A stretch of 64,000 bases of DNA from Heracleum sosnowskyi (GCA_030848705.1 CM061244.1:47967190-48031189); one strand, 5' to 3'; positions 22,340 to 33,792 are shown, counted from the first letter of the stretch. Numbers and translations: made by a program. The notes: a model not told the origin generated them from the letters alone.

Positions 22340-23752
22340 ATGCGAACACGTTCTCAATCTCGGAAGGAACTTGAATTAAGTCTAGTTATGGGAGAACCAG
22401 CAGCAACAGAAACTAAGGCTTTGAAGGACTATTCTCAGCCAAAGATCAATGACATTCAATCTAGCATTGTCAGGCCGGCTATTGCAGCTAATACTTTCGA
22501 AATCAAGCCTGGCACGATTCAGATGGTGCGGAATTCAGTTCAGTTTGGGGGTGCTCCAACGGAAGATCCTAATATGCATATTAGGGATTTCATCGAGATT
22601 TGCGACACCTTCAAGTTCAACGGAGTGTCAGAAGATGCTGTGAAACTGAGACTTTTCCCATTCTCTCTGAGGGATAAGGCTAAAGGCTGGTTGCACTCTC
22701 TACCAGCAGGTTCGATTACTACATGGGAGGATCTTGCTTAGAAGTTTCTTACTAAATTCTTTCCTATGGCTAAAACAGCAGCAATCAGGAATGCCCTTAC
22801 TCAGTTTGCACAACATTCTGGAGAAACTTTGTGTGAAGCTTGGGAGCGCTACAAAGAGATGCTTAGGAAGTGTCCTCATCATGGAATGCCTGACTGGATG
22901 GTGATCAACTGTTTTTACAATGGACTGGGAGGTCAATCTCGACCAATGCTTGATGCGGCATCAGGTGGAGCTCTGTGGGCTAAGAGCTACGATGAAGCTT
23001 ATGAACTTATTGAGATGATGGCTGCTAATGAATACCAGAATCCAACTCAGAGGTTATCACAAGGCAAGGTAGCAGGGGTTCTGGAAGTGGATGCAGCTAT
23101 GGCAATAGCAGCTCAGCTGAAGGCTTTATCAATGAAGGTGGATTCCTTGTCTAACTATGGATTCCAGCAGGTGGCTAGTGTTTGCGAGCTTTGTGCAGGG
23201 GCACATGACACGAATCAGTGTGCCATATCTAGTGAATCGGTGCAGTTCGTGAGCAATTTTCAGAGATCACAGTAGCCAGTGCCTATTGCCTATCATCCCA
23301 ACAACAGGAACCATCCTAGTTTCAGCTGGAGTAACAATCAGGGTGGCCAGAATCAACCTCAACAGCCATATCAGCAGTATGGAGTAAGGCCATTCAACCC
23401 TTCTGGTTTTCAGCAGCAGTATGCTCCAAGGCAACCGTATCAACCACCAGGGTTTCAACAACCATCTCATGGAAATGTTGGTCAATCAACTAATGAAAAG
23501 TCTGAACTGGAGGAACTGAGGCTGATGTGCAAGAGTCAAGTTGTTTCTATCAAGACTCTGGAGAATCAAATCGGTCAGATTGCCAACGCCTTGTTGAATA
23601 GACCACAAGGAACTCTCCCTAGTGATACGGAAGCTAACCCTGGAAAGAGAGAGGTCAAGGAACATGTAAAAGTAGTTACCTTGCGATCTGGAAAGGTTAC
23701 GGGGGACCAGAACTCAGAAACTGAGCAAAACGAAAAAAGTTCTGATTTGTAA
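22340..23752 (+). pseudogene. Athila 2 gag
   Basis: It starts ATG at 22340. Three collinear frames are separated by TAG at 22739-22741 and at 23273-23275. At both sites Athila 1 has CAG, so each stop is a C-to-T change in a CHG context. The core includes FKFNGVSEDAVKLRLFPFSL and AKGWLHSLPAGSITTWEDL, typical of plant retrotransposon gag. A Gln/Pro-rich tail follows (23279-23752), ending in TAA just before the GC-rich repeat. Confidence 0.9.
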
Positions 23753-23761
23753 ACAGAAGGT

Positions 23762-23796
23762 GGGCGCGCCCGCGCCCTAGGAAGCGCGCCCGCGCC
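23762..23796 (+). repeat. GC-rich Athila motif between gag and protease, two units
   Basis: Two copies of GCGCGCCCGCGCC separated by a short spacer. The matching place in Athila 1 (26442-26494) has three. Confidence 0.88.
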
Positions 23797-23824
23797 TGAG
23801 TTTCTGCCAGAAGATGAAGAAAAA

Positions 23825-24880
23825 GTGGAAAAATCTAGTCTGGGGGGAAACGAAGCGGAAAAGCGTGAAAATTCGACTGAGAAATCTGTTCTGAAGCAAA
23901 ATACAGAGATCAAGGAGGTCTATCCTCCTCCGCCATTCCCTAAACGTCTTCAGAAGCAGAAGTTGGATAAGCAGTTCGCTAAATTTCTGGAGGTTTTCAA
24001 GAAGTTGCATATCAACATACCTTTTGCGGAAGCTCTAGAACAAATGCCGAGCTACACAAAGTTCATGAAGGGTATTCTATCTCGGAAGTTGAAACTCGAA
24101 GACTTGGAGACCATTGCTTTAACTGAAGAGTGCAGTGCTATTCTACAGCAGAAGTTACCTCCTAAACTGAAGGATCTAGGGAGTTTCACCATACCGTGCA
24201 CAATCGGCAATCTATCTTTCAACAAGTTCTTGTGTGACTTGGGAGCTAGTATTAATCTGATGCTGTTGTCTGTCTTCATGCAACTTGGGCTGCCGGAGCC
24301 TAAACCGACTACTATGTCTTTACAGCTGGCTGATCGGTCGATCATATATCCAAGGGGTATAGTAGAGGATGTCTTGGTTAAAGTGGATAAGCTCATTTTT
24401 CCTGCTGATTTTGTTATTCTGGATTTTGAGGAAGACAAGAAGATTCCTGTTATCTTGGGAAGACCGTTCTTGGCTACAGGCCGAACTTTGATTGATGTGC
24501 AGAAAGGAGAGCTTACAATGAGGGTTCAAAATCAGAAGGTCACTTTTAACGTGTTCAAGGCAATGAAATTTCCAACTGAGGAAGAAGAGTGCTTTAAATT
24601 GGAGATGGTCGATTCTGTCGTCAATACAGAGATTGAACAACCGCTGAAGTCAGATACAGTGGAGAGAGTCTTGATAGGGGATTCTGATATCGAAGACGAA
24701 GAAAGAGCAGAGCAACTTCAGTTGTTGAATGCACCTCCGTGGAAAAGAAAATTTGATGCGTCATTCGAATCTCTTGGATTAGCAGAGCTGAACAATTCTC
24801 AGGAGCGACTTAAACCATCTATGGAAGAAGCTCCTACACTTGAAATCCAACCACTACAGGATCAATTGAGGTATGGTAAA
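23825..24880 (+). pseudogene. Athila 2 gag C-terminus and aspartic protease
   Basis: The frame is open from after the GC repeat. It has a Lys-rich segment, then protease with CDLGASINLM (active-site DLGA) and VILGRPFLATGRTLIDV. Similarity to Athila 1 stops at about 24877, in the linker before RT. Beyond that the open frame reads filler sequence into an LTR fragment. Without RT the element cannot replicate by itself. Confidence 0.88.
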
Positions 24881-24913
24881 GTCTACGAGAGCAACAGGCT
24901 ATATAAGGCTATA
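24878..24913 (+). other. filler DNA at the Athila 2 deletion junction
   Basis: About 35-40 bp match neither the Athila 1 coding sequence nor the LTR at this point. They include a direct repeat of GGCTATATAA. The junction joins the protease-RT linker to the middle of the 3' LTR. Confidence 0.65.
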
Positions 24914-25328
24914 TAATTGGCGTCTGCTTAACTTCTATCTCTTTTGTGGATGTTTGAGTGGTTTGGTATACGTATACTGAAAGGTAGCGTTTACTGATTT
25001 CGTGTTATCCGATTAGTTATCACAAACGTCACATGCATTGATTAAAGACAAAAGACTCTAGATGAAGTATTTAATGAAGTTAGGATCCCATGTTTTATTC
25101 TCATAAGTAATTCAACAGCAATCTTTAGTTAATTATAGTATTGGTAATTTGCTTAGTTTAATTAGTTAATCAAAACACAAATTTGATACTTGTCTTAGCA
25201 TTGAACAATAGCCATACATTGTTTCATAAGTGTATAACTATAGTAACCAAAGCAGTCTCTGTGGGAACGAACTCTACTTTCATATATTACTTGTTGACCG
25301 CGTATACTTGCGTGATATTGTGTGAACA
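24914..25328 (+). repeat. Athila 2 3' LTR, truncated to about 415 bp
   Basis: It matches 21786-22197 with a handful of substitutions and ends GTGTGAACA before the target duplication. The first part of the LTR is deleted. Confidence 0.92.
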
Positions 25329-25333
25329 GTCCA

Positions 25334-26412
25334 ACCAATGGCTGACTTGAACTCTCTCAGAATTCTCAAAAGTTTTTCTTCTTCACTACCTGACAAGTTA
25401 GATGCAATAATCACAGGTAAAGTAGATGTATCACCTAAGAAAGCATACCTCAAGTGCTCCGGTAGTGGTTTAAGTTCAAGAGTAGGAGCTTCTTCAATCA
25501 ATGGCTTGAGACGCTCCTGAGATTTTTTTAGCTCAGCTATGCCAAGAGAATCAAATGGCATATCAATCTTTCTTTTCCACAGAGAAGCATTCAAATACTG
25601 CAGTTGCTCTTCTCTTTCTTTGTCTTCAGTATTAGAATCCCCTATCAGTACCTTTTCCAAGATATATGACTTAAGCAATTGAACACACTGAAGGTAACAT
25701 TCTGGTCATGCACCCTCATTGTAAGTTCTCCTTTCTACACATCAATCAAAGTACGGCCTGTAGCCAAGAACGGTCTTCCCAAGATAATAGGAATCTTCTT
25801 GTCTTCCTCAAAATCCAGAATAACAAAATCAGCAGGAAAGATAAGCTTATCCACTCTAACCAAAACATCCTCCACTATGCCCCTTGGATATGTGATCGAC
25901 CGATCAGCCAGCTGTAAGGACATATTTGTAGATTTAGGCTCAGGCAGCCCAAGTTGCATGAAGACAGACAACGACATCAAATTAATACTATCTCCCAAGT
26001 CACACAAGCACTTGTTGAAAGATAGATTGCCGATTGTGCACGGTATGCTGAAACTCCCTGGATCCTTGAGTTTAGGAGGTAACTTCTGTTGAAGAATAGC
26101 ACTGCATTCTTCTGTCAAAGCAACGGTTTCCAACTCCTCGAGCTTCAACTTCCGCGATAGAATACCCTTCATGAACTTCGCGTAGCTCGGCATTTGTTCT
26201 AGAGCTTCCGCAAAAGGTATGTTGATATGTAACTTCTTGAAAACCTCCAGAAACTTAGAAAACTGCTTGTCCATCTCCTGCTTTTGAAGACGTTTAGGGA
26301 ATGGCGGAGGAGGATAGACCTCCATGATCTCTGTATTCTGCTTCAGAAAATATTTCTCAGTCGAATTGTCACGCTTTTCCGCTTCGTTTCCCCCCAAACT
26401 GGATTTTTCCAC
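25334..26412 (-). pseudogene. Athila 1 protease and protease-RT linker
   Basis: The frame 26412-25735 holds the protease region, with VILGRPFLATGRTLIDV, and the frame 25678 downward holds the linker up to EFKSAIGWT, where Athila 2 is inserted. A frame break lies near 25700. The active-site motif reads DLGD where Athila 2 has DLGA, a substitution at a normally conserved Ala that may inactivate it. It starts just after the GC-rich repeat. Confidence 0.88.
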
Positions 26413-26441
26413 TTTTTCTTCACTTTCTGGCAGAACCTCAA

Positions 26442-26494
26442 GCGCGGGCGCGCTCCCTAGGGCGCGGGCGCGCTCCCTAGGGCGCGGGCGCGCT
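26442..26494 (-). repeat. GC-rich Athila motif, three tandem 20-bp units
   Basis: The unit GGCGCGGGCGCGCTCCCTAG repeats on a 20-bp period. Because 20 is not a multiple of 3, each added unit shifts the reading frame between gag and protease. Confidence 0.92.
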
Positions 26495-27931
26495 CACCTT
26501 CTGTTGGAAATCCTGAAATTTTTCCGTTTTGCTCTTTTTCTGAGTTCTGGTCACCCGTAACCTTTCCAGATCGCAAGGTAACTGCTTTAACATGTTCCTT
26601 GACTTCTATTTTGCTAGGATTAGCTTCCGTATCACTAGGGAGAGTTCCCTGTGGTCTATTCAACAAGGCATTGGCAATCTGACCGATTTGATTCTCCAGA
26701 GTCTTGATTGAAACAACTTGGTTCTTGCACATTAACCTAAATTCCTCCAATTCAGACTTTTCATTAGACGACTGACCAACTTTGCCTTGAGACGGTTCTT
26801 GAAAACCTGGTGGTTGATACGGTTGCCTTGGAGCATACTGTTGCTGAAAACTAGAAGAGTTAAATGGTTTAGCTCCATACTACTGACCTTGATACTGCTG
26901 ATACGGCTGTTGTGGTTTTTGTTGCTGGCCACCTTGATTGTTACTCCAACTGAAATTCGGATGGTTCCTGTTGTTGGGATGATAGGCACTGGCTGTTGTG
27001 ATCTCTGGAAATTGCTCACGAACTGCGCCGATTCACTAGATATGGCACACTGATTCGTATCATGTGCACCTGCACATAGCTCGCAAACACTAGCCACCTG
27101 CTGAACTCCATAGTTAGACAAGGAATCCACCTTCATAGACAATGCCTTTAGCTGTGCAACTATTGCCGTAGCTGCATCCACTTCCAGAATTCCTGCTACC
27201 TTGCCTTGTGATAACCTCTGAGTTGGATTCTGGTATTCATTTGAAGCCATCATCTCAATAAGTTCATAAGCTTCATCGTAGCTTTTAGCCCACAGAGCTC
27301 CACCTGATGCCGCATCAAGCATTGGTCGAGATTGACCTCCCAGTCCATTGTAGAAACAGTTGATCACCATCCAATCAGGCATTCCATGATGAGGACACTT
27401 CCTAAGCATCTCCTTGTAGCGCTCCCAAGCTTCACATAAAGTTTCTCCAGAATGTTGTGCAAACTGAGTAAGAGCATTCCTGATTGCAGCTGTTTTAGCC
27501 ATAGGGAAGAATTTAGTGAGAAACTTCTGAGCAAGATCCTCCCAAGTAGTAATAGAACCTGCTGGTAAAGAGTGCAACCAGCCTTTAGCCTTATCCCTCA
27601 GAGAGAATGGGAAAAGTCTCAGTTTCACAGCATCTTTCGACACTCCGTTGAACTTGAAAGTGTCGCAAATCTCAATGAAATCCCTAATATGCATATTAGG
27701 GTCTTCCGTTGGAGCACCCCCAAACTGAACTAAATTCTGCACCATCTGAATCGTGCCAGGCTTGATTTCAAAAGTATTAGCTGCAATAGCCGGCCTGAAA
27801 ATGCTAGACTGAATGTCATTGATCTTCGGCTGAGAATAGTCCTTCAAAGCCTTCGTTTCTGTTGCTGCTGGTTCTCCCATAACTAGACTTAATTCAAGTT
27901 CTTCTTTCCGAGATTGAGAACGTGTTCGCAT
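26457..27931 (-). pseudogene. Athila 1 gag
   Basis: It starts ATG at 27931. The first 300 codons or so are open and closely match Athila 2 gag without the two TAG stops. Near 26990 the frame shifts: Athila 1 lacks 7 bp, one copy of a GCCTATT-type short repeat present in Athila 2. An in-frame TAG lies near 26881 in the Gln-rich tail, and the frame recovers at 26750-26457. The protein would form the particle core, but the frame is broken. Confidence 0.9.
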
Positions 27932-28052
27932 TCACGCTCACTAAAGTTTCTGAAACACACCAAACAAAGTAAAATTGATGAAAGAATAATCCGAGTCAGT
28001 GAACTTTAACGACCACTGATGACAAGCACATAAACTATATAAATAATACCGA

Positions 28053-28071
28053 GTCCCCGGCAGCGGCGCCA
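28053..28071 (-). promoter_or_regulatory. primer binding site, Athila 1
   Basis: On the minus strand TGGCGCCGCTGCCGGGGAC lies 6 nt after the 5' LTR. It is identical to the Athila 2 site and of tRNA-Asp type. Confidence 0.86.
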
Positions 28072-28077
28072 AAAAAT

Positions 28078-29446
28078 TGTTCGCACAAAATCACGCAAGC
28101 GTACGCGGTCAACAAGTAATATATGAAAGTAGAGTTCGTTCCCACAGAGACTGCTTTGGTTACTATAGTTATGCACTTATGCAACAATGTATGGCTATTG
28201 TTCAATGCTAAGCCAAGTATCAAAGTTTGTGTTTTGATTAACTAAATTATCTAAACAAATTAACAAGATTATAATTGACTAAAGAGATTGCTGTATAATT
28301 ACTTATGAGAATAAAACATGGGATCCTAACTTTATTAAATACTTCATCTAGAGTCTTTTGTCTTTAATCAATGCATGTGACGGTTGTGACAACTAATCGG
28401 ATAACACGAAATCAGTACACGCTACCTTTCAGTATACGTATGCCAAACCACTCAACATCCACAAAATAGATAGAAGTTAAGCAGACAACAATTATGCTTA
28501 GACCCTATATGTCTATAAGATTTGAAAACATAACGGTTTAACGAGCAAGTTATCCATTCAGATTACATAGGGCAGGTAAGATGGTTAAAATCACCTACGA
28601 ATCATGCATGACAAACATACATAAACCTAAGCTAGCATGGCAAGTTCTAAACCTCTATATCCACTTTCGCAATCAATAGAGATTAACAAACAACTTAGAT
28701 GTTAGCTACGCATCCAAGAAGAATAAGCACAACCAAACTTGGTTATCAACAAATCATCACACACAAATCTTTAAAACAATTAACTACTAAAATCCATAAA
28801 TAAATCCGTTAGAATCCCACGACGACGATTAGTTCATAATCGAACCGTTCATCATCGTGGGTTCTGATGAAAACATGTTAATAATAAGTCTAGAATACTG
28901 AATAAAAGTGCTAGGGTTTATGAAAGAACAAACGAGAATCCAAAGTATCGCCTAATTAGAAGAATACAAAGATAAATTGAAAAGTAGATCTTCGTAATCA
29001 GCCGTCTTCTTGTTCTCCTCACTGGTGGATGGATATGTATGATTGTATATCAATATATATCTCTGAAATCGTCCACCAATGGTTTATATAGGCCTCTGGG
29101 TTGACTGGTCTTTTGGCAACTTTCCTTTTCTGACTCAGAATTGCCTTTTACAGCTTTTGAAGAGCGCGGGCGCGCCTAATAGGGCGCGGGCGCGCCTGGT
29201 TACTGTTCAGAATCCTTAACTTTGCATTCGTTGACAATTCTTTGTGTGCTCTCATTCCGCAACCACTTGACCTTAACGACTTTGCTCAGAACATCACTGC
29301 AAACCACAGGAACTCCACATCTCTGCTGACAACTCAACTCTGCAAATACAAACACCAAACACATCACAATCACCACAAACTTGAGAACAAACGATCAATT
29401 TAAGCCAATTTAGGACGATCCAAGTGGATATGAAATCCACTTATCA
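28078..29446 (-). repeat. Athila 1 5' LTR, 1369 bp
   Basis: It runs TGTTCGCAC to CACTTATCA on the plus strand. It differs from 13936-15284 by scattered substitutions and by one extra 20-bp GC-rich unit at about 29164-29198. Confidence 0.94.
29164..29198 (-). repeat. GC-rich Athila motif in LTR, two units
   Basis: Two GCGCGGGCGCGCC cores 20 bp apart, against one in the partner LTR. The unit number therefore changed after the element inserted. Confidence 0.9.
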
Positions 29447-30340
29447 ACTATCATGGCCAAATCACCATCCTCCAGCTGATCAAGTTCTTCCAAAGAGTAG
29501 AAGTCGCCACCAGATTGATCAATGGATGTTAAACCAACTTCAGCATCAATAACATCCAAGTTAGAACTGGAAGGTTGAACAACCTTCACTTCCTGTTTCT
29601 GTGGGACTACTGTTGTCAATGCAGTAGAAGTACCAACTATCTTTCCAGTTCCATATATCTCCTTCTGTTGAATCTGCTCCAGCTCATAGGTCTTCAGAAC
29701 ACCATACAGTCTTTCCAAAGAAATCTCTCCAAGATCTATTGCTTCTCTAATAGCAGATATTCTGTGCTCCAAATGAATTGGAAGTGTCAGAAGGAACTTC
29801 TTATTAATTTCCTTGATAGTATAGTGCTTCCCATTGAGATTCAGATCATTGATCAATTTATTGTATCTCTCAAAAACCTCAGAGATACCTTTACCAGGGT
29901 TTGATCTGAAATGCTCATAAGAAGAGGTAAGAATTTCCAGGTTATTCTCTCTAACTTCCTCTGTCCCCTCATTGATTATCTCTATTGTGTCCCAAATGTG
30001 TTTGGCAGTAGCATAGTTTAGGACATGATTATGCATGATAGGATCCAGACAATCAACCAGTATCAACTGTAGACAGGCATCCAGTTTAGAATCCTCTTTC
30101 TCATCAGGAGTGTAGTCCTTGGGGGTCCTTGGGGTACATCCTAGCAGCTCTAGTAACCACATCATTCTCTATCTGCTCTCCCTCAACAATCATAGGGATT
30201 TTAGGACCATTCTTCAGCACTCCCAGATATTTAACATTAGCAACTTGAAGAAACAGGAGCATTTTCTTCTTCCACATAGGATAATGCTCCTTGCTGAACA
30301 TGGGAATTTTGACAGTACCAACTTTCTGAGTTGTAGACAT
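29447..30340 (-). pseudogene. Copia A gag, N-terminal part
   Basis: It starts ATG at 30340 (MSTTQKVGTVKIPMF, then YPMWKKKMLLFL), typical of Copia gag. A frameshift near 30115, at a run of Cs within a short duplication, moves the frame to that open in 30165-29447. This contains the conserved ATAKHIWDTIE and a helical gag core. It ends at the Athila 1 junction after GDLAMIV, and the rest of gag lies at 13935-12730. Confidence 0.9.
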
Positions 30341-30427
30341 TTTTGAGATTTTTGAAGAATTAAAAATTTCAGAGTTTAAGAAAATATCTCAAAACAATTA
30401 GATCTTTGATTAGTATATCAATCAAAA

Positions 30428-30440
30428 GGCTCTGATGCCA
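30428..30440 (-). promoter_or_regulatory. primer binding site, Copia A
   Basis: TGGCATCAGAGCC on the minus strand, 2 nt after the LTR. It is complementary to initiator tRNA-Met with one G:U-type difference. Confidence 0.88.
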
Positions 30441-30442
30441 AT

Positions 30443-31776
30443 TGTTAGGTCCTGATAAGTTTGTAGAAGGGGGGGTTGAATACAAACTATACCGTTTTAT
30501 CGAATTTGTTCTTTATAGAATAAAACAATTTAAGAACAAATTATGGCGGAATTAAATGAAACAGAATTCAGGTTAAATATAACTTATATTAAACTTGAAA
30601 GGTGTTACAAATGAGGTACTGATTACAATATTGAATCTCAAACTAATTAAAACAAATCTAGAATAAATTCGACATGAATTTATCTATTTTTGTAATAAAA
30701 AGATATACCAATAATTAATAATTTGAGATACGTTCTAGGGATAAAAATCCGCTAGATAGTCAAAGCAGTACAAGTGAATGAATTCTATTGGTTTAGATTT
30801 AACAGAATAATTCTAGAATTAATTCACTGTAAAAGAAATGATCCGGCAATTTCTTTTCTTGACAAAAGATGTTCTTGATGAATATAATGTTTGATGATTT
30901 TAATCTTTCTGTCTGATCTTTTCTTTAATAGTAATCCACTGCACGTGTAATGCTTTTTGCTTTCTGGAATGACTATCCAAATATATTGGAATGACTATCC
31001 AAAAAAGCCTTGGATGACTATCAAATGGCTTAGCATGACTATGATAATTTAGGATAATTAAATTAGAATTAACTAAAATAAACTTGGATGACTACCGGTA
31101 TGACTATCCTGGGTAGTCATTCCAGTTCATTTTAATTAATTAATTCAAATTTAATTCAAATTCTAATTCTAAATTAATTCTAATAATTAATTTATTTCAT
31201 AAATTAATTCTGATGAATTAATTTATTCAATAAATTAATTACTTAATTTATTTGCTAAATTAATTCTGATGAATTAATTTAATAAATAAATTAATAACTA
31301 ATTTAGAATAGAATTTAAATTCTCATAGAATAGCAAAACCAATTCTTGAACCACTTGAACTGCTGAAGAATATCCATTGTCTGAGGTTGTCATTTGATGC
31401 ACTGTCTGGTTCATAAATGACTAACTTCAATGTATGTTCTTTATCTTGACTTTAAGTTATGGTCCATTGTCTGCTTTTGACTGTTGTTCAACCTTTGTAA
31501 CCTGTACATTTGCTATCACAAATCTGAAACCTCTGTCACTTTAATAAATCCACTTCTTTGAAGACTTCACTGAGGCTTGAACAAATAAATGAACTTCTTT
31601 CAATGTAGTATTTATTCAAGTCTGTAGGATGACTTTAATCTGTATTCTTCTGACAGATATGATCATCTGAGATTCCTGTGACTGTGACAATTGAATTATT
31701 ACTTACTTATTACAAACTTGTTTAAGTTGAGTTGAATCCTCGATATAAACAAATAGGCCTAAACATATGTCTTTCA
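30443..31776 (-). repeat. Copia A 5' LTR, 1334 bp
   Basis: On the minus strand it starts TGAAAGACATATG at 31776 and ends CCTAACA at 30443. It is alignable along its length with 33793-35098. Between 30960 and 31120 it carries about seven copies of a TGACTATCC motif in both orientations. Confidence 0.88.
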
Positions 31777-32588
31777 ACCTTAGTCTATGGATAAGGAAGA
31801 TTTAGAGCCCGTGATCTTGATTTTTAGTGGAGTGGAAGTTGAAGAAATGTTTTTCTTAAACCTTGAAGAATTTTGGCCGAAAGTTTTCTTCTCCCTCTTG
31901 CTATTTGCTTCTTGATTTTTTTCTTTTCTTTCTTTTGTCTAATAACCACTAATTACATACTTCCATTTTGTGTGGTTCTAATGGTGTTTTGTCATCCCAT
32001 GCCACATGTCATCCAATGGCTAGTTTTTGAAGAAAATGGTGACAAGGTGGTGATTCATCACCTTGTCATCCCTTGTGTCATGCTTATGTCATGATTTGTG
32101 TCATGCTTATGTCATTTCTTGTATCATCAATCCTCTTATATGTTGCACTTGATGATCTTATATGATACTTCTCCTTTGGTTAGGGTTTAATCCATAATTC
32201 GTTACGTTTTTGCTTTGCAGCTAAGTTTTGAGATAGTTTCAAATGATTTTGAAAACGTTTCTTTGTACCAATGCTAGGAGATACTTCCTTGACCTTTTTT
32301 ATTACCTTGGCTTAATCTGTGATCATGGATTTCTCATTCTATATACTTTCTCAAAATGATCAAATTAATACATCCTTGATTGTCCAATGAATAGTGATTT
32401 AAAACTCGAATGGGAATCTCCTGATTCTGATTGCATTTGCATTCACTTATTCTGCCTATACATCAATAATATAACTTTGAAACATTCATTCCATGTCTTC
32501 CATATAGGGTGGTCTAAAAATATTTTTCATCAACAAAATTTACTATTCATCAGGGTTTCAAAATATTACAAAATTTTGGGATATTACA
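31777..32588 (-). repeat. probable Tekay-like LTR fragment
   Basis: On the minus strand from 32588 the sequence TGTAATATCCC and the following GAATAGTAAATTT resemble the start of the LTR at 35760. Copia A appears to be inserted in it at 31776/31777. It contains a hairpin at 32039-32070 (GGTGACAAGGTG pairing with CACCTTGTCATC) and a tandem TGTCATGCTTA repeat at about 32075-32120. No gene is supported. Confidence 0.4.
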
Positions 32589-32848
32589 TTTTAGGATTAT
32601 AAACACTACTCATATAATCTCATTTCTAAGTCCCATACTTAGAGATATAGAATTCATGCTTATATTCCAAGGACATTTATTATTCTAATATTTATATCGT
32701 AGTTAAAAAAACATAATAAATAATTGAAAGAGAAAATCCATAGAACATATTTATTATTAATCAAAATGTCTTCCCTAAGAACATTATAGTATTGTCTCTA
32801 GGACACAAATACTAACCAAAAGGTGAGAAATGGACTAGAGCAAAAGAA
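32589..32848. other. AT-rich sequence, nothing recognised
   Basis: It joins the LTR fragment to the Copia B fragment. I see no frame, repeat or terminal structure in it. Confidence 0.4.
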
Positions 32849-33532
32849 ATGTTTGCACTCCCTCAGAAAGGATCAAACAATGATAGGGAGTTCATCAACC
32901 TTCTTCAAAGATTCATGAAGGCCAATCCAGATAATTCAGTGTACATGAAGGCATTACAAGAAGAAATCTTAAGGATTACTGCTGGATTTTACAGAGTTGC
33001 AAATGAAATGATCATTTATGTATCTTGTCAAAGCATAGGAACTATCAATGTCTCTTTAGATTGCTTTGCAAGTAGATCATTGTCAGAGCTTTGGGTTCTC
33101 ATGAGCAGAGTGAAAGGGTCTTCTTATTTGAATGTACTGCTGCATGAGCAACTCAAATAGTTTGCTATAAGGGTCAGTCCTCAGGTTGTTAGTGTTCCAT
33201 TTGAAGTCAAATTTTACAAAGGAAGAGCACTTCAAACCTGTGGAATGGATCATGTTTCATTGAAGATCTATCCTGCAATCCATCTGATCAAGCTGGAAAA
33301 TATGCTAAGGACTATTGGATTTGCTTCAGAAGAAAAGACTGAAGTTGCTGACATCATTCAAGACTATTGCATTGCCAACATAAAAAGGTATCATCAGTTG
33401 AAGAATAGATTGAAGAAAGTCACAACTCTACCAGTCAGACCAACAAATCTCACAACTGAAAGTGATCGTGTCCTGGACAAAGACTTGCTAGATGCTTTGG
33501 AAGAAGGAGAAATGAGTGATCAAGAATTGTGA
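32849..33532 (+). pseudogene. Copia B ORF upstream of the 3' LTR
   Basis: One frame of 228 codons (stop codon included), interrupted by a single TAG at 33158-33160. It lies between an unseen pol and the 3' LTR, where SIRE-type elements carry an extra ORF. The C-terminal half is Lys-rich, then acidic at the end (DALEEGEMSDQEL). I recognise no domain. The TAG sits between Lys and Phe codons, so CAG-to-TAG is plausible. The start is uncertain because the left end of this fragment is not defined. Confidence 0.6.
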
Positions 33533-33782
33533 TCATTAGCACAATTTTTAATGTAATATGTATAGAGCTTAGGTAAATCAAGATAGGATCAATGTATGCA
33601 TATGTTCAGTCTAGAGGAACATCTATCTTGTATTTATCTTTACATATTTGAATCTGGAAATGTTATATATAAACCAGAACTTTGTTTTTATTATTTACTT
33701 GGCTCTTAAAGTCTTATTTTTACTTGTTTATTTAGTTGAGTTATCCTCTAGGTATTTGGTTGTTATTCTCTAACAAACAAAT

Positions 33783-33791
33783 AGGTGGAGA
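33783..33791 (+). promoter_or_regulatory. polypurine tract, Copia B
   Basis: AGGTGGAGA lies directly before the LTR start. This is typical for Copia elements. Confidence 0.75.
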
Positions 33792-33792
33792 T

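Larger units (their letters stand above)
20820..25328 (+). mobile_element. Athila 2: internally deleted Athila nested in Athila 1, opposite strand
   Basis: GTCCA at 20815-20819 and 25329-25333 flanks the insertion as a 5-bp target duplication. The element has a full 5' LTR, primer site, gag and protease, then a deletion, then only the last 415 bp or so of the 3' LTR. RT, RNase H, integrase and the extra ORF are gone. Its gag is very similar to that of Athila 1, so both belong to one family. Confidence 0.93.
13936..29446 (-). mobile_element. Athila 1: Ty3/gypsy Athila element, itself split by Athila 2
   Basis: LTRs lie at 28078-29446 (5') and 13936-15284 (3'). ACTAT at 13931-13935 and 29447-29451 is the 5-bp target duplication. 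Reading minus: primer site, gag, protease, the Athila 2 insertion (20820-25328), RT-RNase H, integrase, GC-rich spacer, an extra ORF in the env position, a long 3' UTR, polypurine tract and 3' LTR. The two LTRs differ at roughly 1% of sites plus one 20-bp repeat unit, so insertion was fairly recent. Gag and pol carry stops and frameshifts; only the extra ORF is whole. Confidence 0.94.
9889..31776 (-). mobile_element. Copia A: SIRE-like Ty1/copia element, split by Athila 1 and broken by Tekay
   Basis: Read on the minus strand from 31776: 5' LTR (31776-30443), primer site, gag (30340-29447), a 15.5-kb Athila insertion (29446-13936), the rest of gag, protease, integrase, RT and part of RNase H, ending at 9889 where the Tekay element interrupts it. 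The rest of RNase H and the 3' LTR must lie left of the window. The large gag with a long coiled-coil C-terminal part and the primer site TGGCATCAGAGCC suggest the SIRE lineage. It is the oldest layer of this nest and is inactive. Confidence 0.9.

Noticed and set aside
31777..32588. solo LTR with target duplication
   Set aside because: Only one end (32588) looks like an LTR terminus. The other end is cut by Copia A, so solo status cannot be shown.
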